NCBI GenBank assembly: GCA_023411615.1
Contig: JAEYOR010000042.1
Span: 1-24,466 of the forward strand
DNA from: Actinomycetes bacterium
GTDB taxonomy: Bacteria; Actinomycetota; Actinomycetes; Actinomycetales; Demequinaceae
Direction: 5' to 3'
DNA length: 24,466 nucleotides
Part shown: positions 14,301 through 20,814 of the stretch, piece by piece
Layout: each line of letters opens with the position of its first letter
How positions within the stretch are numbered: position 1 is the first letter of the stretch
The notes under the pieces: model-generated
Seen by the model: the letters and a program-made list of their open reading frames with translations, nothing else
Database searches by the model: none
What the model was told of the DNA's origin: nothing
Translations under genes and position numbers: made by a program

Positions 14301-16403
14301 TCGGGCGGGCTGTTCTCCGCGGTCGTCGACCCGTGGAAGTGCACCGGGTGTCTTCAGTGCGTTGACGTGTGTGGCGCCGGCGCGCTCACCGCAGTCGACC
14401 AGGACGCGGACGTCCTTGCAGAACTGGAGCAACGCTTCGAGACGATGACGACACTCGAGGCGACACCCAAGCGCTTCTTCGAAGGCTCGACCGACATTGA
14501 CGGCGACATCAAGCGCATGCTGCTTGACCGGACCGCCTACTACGCGACCACCGGTGGTCACGGTGCGTGCCGCGGTTGCGGTGAGGTCACCGCAATTCGC
14601 CTTGTCACATCGATGAGCCGTGCGGTTGGGGAAGAGCGCCGCCGCTCGCACATCGCGGAGCTCGAAGACCTCATCGCCAAGCTCACTGCCAAGCGCGATT
14701 CGCTCGACGCCTCTCAGGCTGACCGCGTGGCGCGCATCGACGGGGTTCTCGCCGATCTCGACCGCGCGCTCTACCTCACCGAGTCCGGCCCTACGGGTGG
14801 CGGACCTTCGCCCACAGTGGTGGCCAACGCAACGGGTTGCTCCTCGGTATACGCCTCGACGATGCCGTTCACCCCATATCTCGACCCGTGGGTCAACAGC
14901 CTCTTCCAGGATGCCCAGCCTCTCGCGGCGGGCATCTACGAAGGCCTGTCGGCGCAGCAGATCGTCGAAGTCAAGGCGATGCGCAAGGCACGCCTCGAAC
15001 TCGACGACGCATACGACCCCGCCCAGTACGACAAGCGCCTCAGCACTCTCACATGGCGCGACCTCACGGCCGACGAGCTGCGACTCATGCCGAACGTGCT
15101 GACAATCGGTGGTGACGGCGCAAGTTACGACATCGGCTTCGGCGCGATGTCGCGCGTGCTCGCATCAGGAACGCCGGTGACGATGCTCGTGCTCAACACG
15201 GGCGCGTACTCGAACACAGGAGGACAGGCGTCGACGGCCAGTTACATCGGTCAGGACGCAGACCTCGCCCGCTTCGGCAAGGCGCACGACGGCAAGCAGG
15301 AGGGCCGCAAGGATCTCGCACTCCTCGCCTCCTTCCACCCAGGCGTGTTCGCGAGCGCCACGTCAACTGCGATGCAGGGCCACTTCCTCACCACTGCAAT
15401 GAGGGCCCTCGCGTATCAAGAGGGCGCGTCGGTTCTCGACATCTACACCCCGTGTGGAACCGAGAACGGAATCGCTGAGGACCTGTCAAATGCTCGTTCG
15501 CGCCTTGCCGTTGAAAGCCGCATGAGCCCGCTGTTTGTGCACGACCCGCGCAACGGCACGTCGCTCCGCGAGCGCTTCAGCCTCGAGGGCAACCCGGATG
15601 TCGACAAGAAGTGGTCAACGTCCACTCTCGAGTTCATCAACGATGCGGGTCAACTTGAGCTGATGACGACGCCGCTCACCCCCGCCGAGTTCGCTCTCGG
15701 TGAGGTGCGCTTCAAGAAACAGTTCCGCAAGTTGACCGCGGAGAAGGAAGCGACTGCACTCCCCATCGCGGAGTACGTCGAGCTGCCCATCGCCGAGCGC
15801 GCAGGTCGCGTGGCCTTTGTCTACGCGACGGACGCCGACAAGCGCCTCATCAAGGTGGAATGCTCGTCCGCAGTTGTCGACCTCGTCGAAGAGCGCCAGC
15901 GCTTCTGGCAGACGCTGCAATACCTCGCCGGCCAGACGGAGGACCGCCTGAGCGCCGCGCACCGCGCGGAGATCGACGACCTCACGGCACGCTACGAAGA
16001 GGTGCTCCAGTTGCGCGAAAGCTCGATCGATGAGATCGCCCGCGCGATGTCCGCCCTGGCAACGTCGAGCAAGGCGCCCTCCGCAAAGCGGCCGGCCCTC
16101 GCGCTGACGCCCACGGCAGCATCGGCGCCAGCCACAGCGTCGGCATCATGCGCCGATGTCGCGGCAGGAACCGCCGGCCCGGTCTATCTGGACCCTGCGG
16201 ACGAGGCCAAGTGCAATGACTGCGCCACCTGCTACAACGAGTTGCCGCAGTTCTTTGAGAAGAAGACCACCATCATCGACGGTGAGGCTCGAATCGTGGC
16301 CACGATGGTCGCGGGAGCCGCCGAGAAGGTGCAGATCACGCCGGAGATTCTCAAGCGAATCGATCGGGTCAAGGCCTCGTGCGATGCGGAGATCATCAAA
16401 TGA
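11397..16403 (+). CDS. nifJ: Giant pyruvate (2-oxoacid):ferredoxin oxidoreductase with C-terminal ferredoxin domain
   Basis: 1668 residues; one-chain PFORs are usually about 1200. The enzyme cleaves pyruvate or a related 2-oxoacid with CoA to acyl-CoA, CO2 and reduced ferredoxin, or runs in reverse. Order: TPP-pyrimidine domain (about 10-240, E-T-E-G-E-H-S motif near 66), transketolase-C-like domain (about 365-460), gamma domain (about 547-735), and two [4Fe-4S] motifs, C850/853/856/860 and C982/985/988/992. The TPP domain (G-D-G at 1239-1241, N-T-G-x-Y-S-N-T-G-G-Q near 1266) carries the proximal cluster set C1058, C1061, C1148, C1353. Oddities: 122 residues separate the two ferredoxin motifs; a coiled-coil insert follows C1061; an unassigned region lies at about 1385-1550. 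An Ala/Ser/Pro linker then leads to a single-cluster ferredoxin (C1606, C1609, C1612, C1662). It starts at ATG 11397 with only a weak AGG. First gene of the operon. Confidence 0.93.
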   Translation: MSAHKPTYPGIPTVINGNGAVAHVMSQVCGGVIGYPITPSTEIAEIFEAYRAEGGLNVWGKHPFFVETEGEHSAQSGALGAALTGGSYVSNASSSQGILYAMESHYVTVGKKIGGFVLQVAARVVSKHSLNVMAGHDDVYALLPAGYTILFGSNPQEAADLAAIAYRTSALSLIPVANAMDGFATSHVMSEAHLPEANLLREYLGDPASRIPCPTVAQDMLYGAKGRVFQLGEYISRQSAAFSEQAATALRGYLEANADAVETDNEGALIEQTLAWVPAQLHAQWRRQWVNAWQKGTRQLVPALVDPHNPGVTGTVQNQPDFQAGAVDHRTHFVSAVPALMRQAMSEYAELTGREYSPVMAYNCEDADYIMVGLGSITDDVRAVLPYLRAQGLKVGVISIKALQPFPEAELIAALGNAKAVTVLERSDETALTRFVTGALFKARANADAPQYDGIPARASAPTLTTAIFGLGGHDVQPRHIIAAFKHMAEGKTTPLIYLGSQFFGTDSVPSLAALEDKLRAAYPETEAMALETEPNPAGLLPESAMRIRFHSVGGYGTVATGKLLTDILAGVLGMHSKSAPKYGSEKSGAATNYYITLSPEPVLFTNAELEDVEVVISPDHQAFVHTNPLKGLVKGGTFILQSDLAPEDVWRSLPSYARRTIRDQKIRFLVVDAFTVARKHAPTPELETRMMGIAFIGAVAGHVDRVASGASRDVILEKVRAQIVKKFGGKGEAVVAGNMAVIEDGIQATVTVDYDAPAFVEIDKEKSAPTAHMSALSASMCPTAAEPRATNLFDPGYYEDLIARPFREGTIGETPVLPGVGMFMPVGTGATKDKGLFRRTAPIFDPAACTGCLDCAMVCPDVAIPNTVHEIHDLLLAGIAAAAGTEAQRDALRAKVYPLAEAVREAYRQDKTPRPFADLVADAASAVDADADVTMRATFDAMVAQLATFPVARTRPFFDSMEKEQPGSGGLFSAVVDPWKCTGCLQCVDVCGAGALTAVDQDADVLAELEQRFETMTTLEATPKRFFEGSTDIDGDIKRMLLDRTAYYATTGGHGACRGCGEVTAIRLVTSMSRAVGEERRRSHIAELEDLIAKLTAKRDSLDASQADRVARIDGVLADLDRALYLTESGPTGGGPSPTVVANATGCSSVYASTMPFTPYLDPWVNSLFQDAQPLAAGIYEGLSAQQIVEVKAMRKARLELDDAYDPAQYDKRLSTLTWRDLTADELRLMPNVLTIGGDGASYDIGFGAMSRVLASGTPVTMLVLNTGAYSNTGGQASTASYIGQDADLARFGKAHDGKQEGRKDLALLASFHPGVFASATSTAMQGHFLTTAMRALAYQEGASVLDIYTPCGTENGIAEDLSNARSRLAVESRMSPLFVHDPRNGTSLRERFSLEGNPDVDKKWSTSTLEFINDAGQLELMTTPLTPAEFALGEVRFKKQFRKLTAEKEATALPIAEYVELPIAERAGRVAFVYATDADKRLIKVECSSAVVDLVEERQRFWQTLQYLAGQTEDRLSAAHRAEIDDLTARYEEVLQLRESSIDEIARAMSALATSSKAPSAKRPALALTPTAASAPATASASCADVAAGTAGPVYLDPADEAKCNDCATCYNELPQFFEKKTTIIDGEARIVATMVAGAAEKVQITPEILKRIDRVKASCDAEIIK

Positions 16404-19252
16404 GTACCGTCGATGAAACACCGGTGAGCGCCCCCACGAGCGATGAGGTGCGCCGCTATCTTGAGGCGCAACAAGCGCTTGAGACAACGCTCGGGGAGGT
16501 TGAGAACCTCGAAGCATCGGCGGGTGTCGAAACCTTCAAGGCTCAACTCGAACTGCTCAAGCGCCGCTTGGTGCAGGACCCGACTGCCTTCCGCGACATG
16601 TTCATCGAGGAAGGCATCGCGGCGGCGGCGTGGGAGTTCCAGCAGCCCGAGCTCTCGGATGAATTCATGCTGCAGTTGTGGAGCATTCTCGAGCAGGACA
16701 ACGACGCGTCGACGGTGATGATGCGCTTCATCTGGAACCTGCCCGTGGGCAAGAAGCGGGCGTTCATCCGTGGCGTGGACCGCGTCCTCTCGGACCGTTA
16801 CCCGATGCTCAAGGGCTTCTCGGCGATCTGGCCCGCGCACGTAGCGATTCCGCCGTATGTGCGTGAGCCCGAGGACCGCGCCGAGGACTTCGAATTGGTC
16901 AACCAGGGCTACCTCGGTTACACCGCTCTCGGGTATACGCCGCGAGAGGTGGACCTGCTCGTGTGGCTTGAGGTGTTGCGCGATAAGCAGTGTGAAGAGC
17001 GCCCCTGCGAGGTCGGGTCCCACACGGGCAAGGTCGATGAGCGCGTGGGTGGCTGCCCCGTCCGTATTCATATTCCCGAGATGCTCGACTTCATTGGTCG
17101 CGGTGACTTCCGGGGGGCGCTTGAACTCATTCAGAGCATGAACCCGTTGCCCGACGTCACGGGCCGCGTGTGCCCACAAGAACTGCAGTGCCAAGGTTCG
17201 TGTTTGCTGAAGACCCCGATGTCGATTGGTCAGATCGAGTTCTTCTTGCCCCAGCGTGAGAAGCTGCGCTACCCCAACGCGAACCAGGAGCGTTTCGCTG
17301 GCGTTGTTGACCCGTGGACGCAAGGCACCAAGCCCCCGGTTGCGATCGTCGGGTCGGGCCCCGCAGGTCTCATCAACGCCTACCTGTTGGCGGCCGAGGG
17401 CTACCCGGTCACGGTCTTTGAGGCCTTCCACGAGCTCGGCGGCGTGCTTCGCTACGGCATCCCCGAGTTCCGTCTGCCCAATAACCTTATCGACGACGTC
17501 GTGGAGAAAATCCGCTTGCTCGGCGGCAAGTTCGTGCTCAACTTCGTTGTTGGAAAGACGGCGACGCTGCAGGACCTGCGCGACGCTGGCTTCTGGAAGG
17601 TCTTCGTTGGCACGGGCGCTGGTCTGCCGCGCTTCATGAACGTGCCCGGCGAGCACCTGCTCAATGTGATGTCGGCGAACGAGTTCCTCACCCGAGTCAA
17701 CCTCATGCAGGGGCTACGCGAAGAGTTCGAGACTCCGTTGCCGGAGGTCAAGGGCAAGCGAGTCCTCATCATCGGCGGTGGCAACACGGCAATGGACGCG
17801 GCGCGTACCTCACGTCGGCTTGGCGGCAACGTCACCATCGTCTACCGCCGCTCTCGCGAAGAGATGCCTGCCCGTGTTGAGGAGCTCCACCACGCTCTCG
17901 AGGAAGGTGTGGCCCTCAAGCAGCTCGCCTCCCCCACGGAGTTTGTTGGCGGGGAGGACGGCTTCGTCAAGGCGGCGATTGTCGACCTCATGGAGCTCGG
18001 CGAACCCGACGCTTCGGGACGCCGCAAGCCCATCAGCACGGGCAAGTCCGAGACCATCGAGGCAGACCTTGTCATCATGGCTCTCGGCAACGACTCCAAC
18101 CCGATCATCAAAGACTCCGAGCCGCGCATCTCCACGTCCAAGTGGGGCACGCTCATGCTGGAGAAGGAAGGATCGCAAGAGACGACGCTTCCCGGTGTCT
18201 ACACCGGTGGTGACGCCGCTCGTGGCGGTTCGACGGCCGTCAACGCGGCTGGTGACGGCCAGAGTGCCGCGCGCGAGATCCTCGGCGAAGAGTTGACGGA
18301 CCCGCGCGAGATTGCCGACATGGTGTCGAGCGCTCGCACATACACCGAGCGCAGCCTGACGGCGACGACGATCATCGCCAAGCGGGTGCTGAGCGAAGGC
18401 ATTGTCGAGTTCACGGTCCGCGCCCCCGTGATCGCGGACTCGGCCCAAGCCGGTCAGTTTGTGCGGGTGCTGCCGTGGGAAGGCGGAGAGCTCATTCCGC
18501 TCACCTTGGCGGACTGGGACAAGGACGCAGGGACCATCTGCCTCGTCGTTCAGGCGATGGGCACGTCGTCAATCCTCATGAACCGCATGGAGGTGGGCGA
18601 GAGGTTGGCGGGTGTGGCCGGACCGCTTGGCCTCCCGAGTCACGTGGTCGACCATGGACCTGACAAAACGGTGGTCTTCACCGCTGGTGGTCTTGGCCTC
18701 CCGCCGGTGTACCCCATCGCGCGCACTCACCTTGAGCGTGGCAACCACGTCACTCTCATCGCGGGCTTCCGCACCAAGGACCTCATGTTCTGGACCGGTG
18801 AGGGCGAACGAGTGGATGAGCTGAAGGCTCGCTTCGGTGACCTGCTCGACGTGGTCTACACGACTAACGACGGTTCGCTTGGCTACGAGGGGTTCGTCAC
18901 CGGCCCGCTCGAGAAGATGCTCCAGGACAACAAGGCCGGCGTTGGCATGCCTATTGCCGAGATCGTCACCATTGGACCGCCCTTCATGATGCGGGCGGTG
19001 TCCGACCTGTCGAAGCCTTACGGGGTGCACACCACGGCGAGCCTCAACTCGATCATGGTGGACGCAACCGGTATGTGTGGGGCCTGCATGGTGCCAGTTG
19101 AAGTGGAAGGCAAGATCATCCGCAAGCACGCCTGCATCGATGGCCCTGAGATTGACTCCCACATCATCGATTGGGACAAATTCCTTCCGCGCTTCAACCT
19201 CTTCAAGAAGCAAGAGAAGGAAAGCCTGGAGCGCCACGACCTGGTGCGGTAA
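16400..19252 (+). CDS. Fused NfnB-NfnA-like ferredoxin:NAD(P)+ oxidoreductase (GltD/DHODB-type flavoprotein)
   Basis: 950 residues, cytoplasmic, coupled to the PFOR gene by ATGA. Residues 1-190 are an extension with no motif I recognise. Residues 190-640 are GltD/NfnB-like: cysteines C198, C203 and C219, then C258-P-Q-E261-x-x-C264-x-x-x-C268, FAD-binding G-S-G-P-A-G (318-323), NAD(P)-binding G-G-G-N-T-A-M-D (459-466) and the T-G-G-D second FAD motif near 602. Residues about 654-940 are NfnA/DHODB-like: an FAD/NAD reductase module ending in a [2Fe-2S] site with D888, C893, C896 and C912, the three-Cys-plus-Asp pattern of NfnA. The first cysteine of the usual N-terminal quartet is missing (Asp195 instead), and about 11 residues are inserted before G-C-P. 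It probably moves electrons between the PFOR ferredoxin and NAD(P)H. Bifurcation is possible but unproven. Confidence 0.9.
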   Translation: MSTVDETPVSAPTSDEVRRYLEAQQALETTLGEVENLEASAGVETFKAQLELLKRRLVQDPTAFRDMFIEEGIAAAAWEFQQPELSDEFMLQLWSILEQDNDASTVMMRFIWNLPVGKKRAFIRGVDRVLSDRYPMLKGFSAIWPAHVAIPPYVREPEDRAEDFELVNQGYLGYTALGYTPREVDLLVWLEVLRDKQCEERPCEVGSHTGKVDERVGGCPVRIHIPEMLDFIGRGDFRGALELIQSMNPLPDVTGRVCPQELQCQGSCLLKTPMSIGQIEFFLPQREKLRYPNANQERFAGVVDPWTQGTKPPVAIVGSGPAGLINAYLLAAEGYPVTVFEAFHELGGVLRYGIPEFRLPNNLIDDVVEKIRLLGGKFVLNFVVGKTATLQDLRDAGFWKVFVGTGAGLPRFMNVPGEHLLNVMSANEFLTRVNLMQGLREEFETPLPEVKGKRVLIIGGGNTAMDAARTSRRLGGNVTIVYRRSREEMPARVEELHHALEEGVALKQLASPTEFVGGEDGFVKAAIVDLMELGEPDASGRRKPISTGKSETIEADLVIMALGNDSNPIIKDSEPRISTSKWGTLMLEKEGSQETTLPGVYTGGDAARGGSTAVNAAGDGQSAAREILGEELTDPREIADMVSSARTYTERSLTATTIIAKRVLSEGIVEFTVRAPVIADSAQAGQFVRVLPWEGGELIPLTLADWDKDAGTICLVVQAMGTSSILMNRMEVGERLAGVAGPLGLPSHVVDHGPDKTVVFTAGGLGLPPVYPIARTHLERGNHVTLIAGFRTKDLMFWTGEGERVDELKARFGDLLDVVYTTNDGSLGYEGFVTGPLEKMLQDNKAGVGMPIAEIVTIGPPFMMRAVSDLSKPYGVHTTASLNSIMVDATGMCGACMVPVEVEGKIIRKHACIDGPEIDSHIIDWDKFLPRFNLFKKQEKESLERHDLVR

Positions 19253-19270
19253 CAAAACCTCCGAACGCAG

Positions 19271-19303
19271 AGCGGCCCTGGACAACCCGTCCGGGGCCGC
19301 TTT
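19271..19303 (+). terminator. Rho-independent terminator of the PFOR-Nfn operon
   Basis: A 13-bp stem (AGCGGCCCTGGAC with GTCCGGGGCCGCT, one G-T pair) closes a 5-base loop and is followed by TTT. It begins 18 bases after the stop of the flavoprotein gene. A strong, well-placed terminator for the plus-strand operon. Confidence 0.85.
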
Positions 19304-19362
19304 GCATGTCGTTGAGGCCCCGTCGGGGCAGGGTAAGCGAGTGCACAGTATGGGCAGCACAA

Positions 19363-19388
19363 AGGCCTGGACCATACGGTCCGGGCCT
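19363..19388 (-). terminator. Hairpin terminator downstream of tmRNA
   Basis: An 11-bp stem (AGGCCCGGACC with GGTCCAGGCCT on the minus strand, one G-T pair) has a 4-base loop and is followed by TTTG in the minus direction. It starts eight bases past the 3' end of tmRNA, as expected for its terminator. Confidence 0.75.
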
Positions 19389-19396
19389 CAGCACAC

Positions 19397-19763
19397 TGGT
19401 GGAGATGGCGGGAATCGAACCCGCGTCCGCATGTTCAAAGGCAGGTCTTCTCCGGGCGCAGCCTGAAGAAGTATTTCTCGGCCCCTCCCCGCTATCAGGC
19501 GAGTTGGGAGTAGGCCCAGTCACGGTAAAAGTCCCGGCCGCCGCCGTGACGCCGGCGACCAGCAAGTTCTCTAGATGACGCCAGGAACTAGGTCGAGAAC
19601 AAACCTAGGCTGACGGACTTCGGGGCTCGCTTAAGCAGCGAGGGCGAAGTCGGTGCGCTTGGAATCGGCACCTATTGGTTTGCTGGGGGCGTTGACAAGA
19701 TAACCCAGCATCCTTGGCCCGCTTCCCCTGCGATGTAAACACACGTCGAAACCGATCATCCCC
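19397..19763 (-). ncRNA. ssrA: Transfer-messenger RNA (tmRNA), one-piece form
   Basis: A 367-base RNA that rescues stalled ribosomes and tags their products for proteolysis. The minus strand begins GGGGATGATCGGTTTCGACG, the characteristic tmRNA 5' end, and finishes with GGTTCGATTCCCGCCATCT then CCACCA, a TPsiC arm, acceptor strand and encoded CCA. The 5' GGGGATG pairs with the 3' CATCTCC (one G-U), completing the tRNA-like domain. The tag frame begins at resume codon GCC (19669) and ends in TAA. No smpB gene is in the window. It lies 72 bases after the FNT channel gene on the same strand. A TAGACT at 19786-19781 may be its -10, giving a short 5' precursor for RNase P to remove. Confidence 0.97.
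19631..19669 (-). other. tmRNA proteolysis-tag reading frame
   Basis: Twelve codons plus TAA encode ADSKRTDFALAA. The A-L-A-A end is the usual Clp-recognised terminus, and the D-F-A-L-A-A form is common in actinobacteria. The resume codon is GCC, preceded by AATAGGT, which resembles the conserved upstream positioning element. Confidence 0.92.
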
Positions 19764-19835
19764 TGTGCAGTTGTGAGACAAGTCTACCTGTCGCGTCCGA
19801 CGCTGCCCAGGGCTTCTTCTCGGAGCGAACCCGGC

Positions 19836-20729
19836 TCACGCCACCAAGACATCGGCGGGCTCGGTGTCGGCAGGCCTAGCGCCGGCGGCTTTGGGGGCGC
19901 CGGAAACCTCGGTGCCTGATGCGGCCAAGGCAACGGCCGACGCTGCGGTACGGGGGCCGCGCAGGCGACCGGCCACATGGGCGTAAGCGAAGCCGATGAT
20001 CACGCACCCGCCCACCAGGTTGCCGAGGCCAACGGCGCCCATGTTGGTGGCGAACCCACCCCATGTGACGTCAACTCCCCCGCCGATGAGGGCGAGTGCG
20101 AACGTCGTCATGTTGGCAACGACGTGCTCAAACCCAGAGGCCACAAAGGCGAGCACACACCAGAAGATGATGATCGCCTTGCCAGCCTCTGTGCGGAGCC
20201 GTCCAGCGGCCCAGATGGCACCGCACACGAGCACGTTGCAGAGGACGCCTCTCCAGAACAGTTGTCCCGCAGTGAGCTCGAGCTTCCCCGCAAGGTAACT
20301 CATCCAATACTCCTGCGCGGCACCGTGATTGAGAATGCCCGTCTGAATGACGACCCACGCAACCGCGAACGACCCGATCATGTTCCCGATGAACACGCCC
20401 AGCAGTGCGCCGCCTGCCTGCCACCACGTGATGACGCGCCGTGCGGCACCCATGGGCAGGATCATCATTGCCGAGGTGGCGAGCTCTGAGCCGGCGAAGA
20501 CAACAATGGTGAGCGCAGCGGCGAAAACGGCTCCAGCGATGAGTTTGGCGGCAGGGTTCCCCTGTGCAACGAATGGGCCCGCTGCGGACCACATGAGCAC
20601 GTCACCCACACCAATCCACATGCCTGCGAGCAGTGCAGAGACGGCAAAACGTGAGGGGGTGCGCAGGAGCTCCACTTTGTGCACAGCGGCGTCGGCGTGA
20701 GTGTCAACCGTCTCAGGCAGAGTGCGCAT
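19836..20729 (-). CDS. Formate/nitrite transporter (FNT) family channel
   Basis: A 297-residue membrane protein of the pentameric FNT family, which passes small monovalent anions such as formate, nitrite, lactate or hydrosulfide. Six helices can be placed between about residues 28 and 265. The central-pore histidine is His202 in G-F-E-H-V-V-A-N-M, the slit motif F-A-G-S-E-L-A-T-S is at 78-86, and the conserved lysine is Lys184 in E-A-G-K-A. Most relatives have Ser after the E-H, here Val. The soluble tail of about 30 residues is rich in Ala and Pro. Formate export would fit the pyruvate metabolism nearby, but nitrite import is equally possible. ATG 20729 follows a TACGGT by six bases, so it may be leaderless. 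Confidence 0.92.
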   Translation of the reverse strand: MRTLPETVDTHADAAVHKVELLRTPSRFAVSALLAGMWIGVGDVLMWSAAGPFVAQGNPAAKLIAGAVFAAALTIVVFAGSELATSAMMILPMGAARRVITWWQAGGALLGVFIGNMIGSFAVAWVVIQTGILNHGAAQEYWMSYLAGKLELTAGQLFWRGVLCNVLVCGAIWAAGRLRTEAGKAIIIFWCVLAFVASGFEHVVANMTTFALALIGGGVDVTWGGFATNMGAVGLGNLVGGCVIIGFAYAHVAGRLRGPRTAASAVALAASGTEVSGAPKAAGARPADTEPADVLVA

Positions 20730-20735
20730 AACCCG

Positions 20736-20741
20736 ACCGTA
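20736..20741 (-). promoter_or_regulatory. Possible -10 element of a leaderless FNT transcript
   Basis: TACGGT on the minus strand is six bases upstream of the FNT start codon, and no ribosome site is present. This geometry suits a leaderless mRNA. No good -35 was found. Confidence 0.25.
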
Positions 20742-20773
20742 CGTGCCAAATACCCGTCCGAGGGGGTCCTAGA

Positions 20774-20814
20774 GTCCCGGTTGCGGTCCCAGAAAAGGAC
20801 CTACATGCCGGGAC
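20774..20814. terminator. Nested hairpin downstream of the thioesterase gene
   Basis: Outer arms GTCCCGG (20774-20780) and CCGGGAC (20808-20814) enclose inner arms GGTCC (20785-20789) and GGACC (20797-20801). It lies directly after the thioesterase stop and upstream of the FNT promoter, so it most likely ends the TetR-thioesterase transcript. No long T-run follows. A regulatory role for the FNT gene is possible. Confidence 0.5.

Noticed and set aside
11910..14651. A 913-residue open frame on the minus strand
   Set aside because: It is entirely antisense to the PFOR gene, has no recognisable domain, and is His/Arg/Val/Gly-rich as expected from the complement of GC-rich codon usage. The plus-strand frame has all the family motifs.
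16232..17656. A 474-residue open frame on the minus strand
   Set aside because: Antisense to the PFOR end and the Nfn-like gene, with no motifs. It is a codon-bias shadow.
19253..19396. A tRNA gene suggested by the TPsiC-like sequence near 19400
   Set aside because: The GGTTCGATTCCCGCC arm and CCA belong to the 3' end of the tmRNA, whose 5' end and tag frame are both present.
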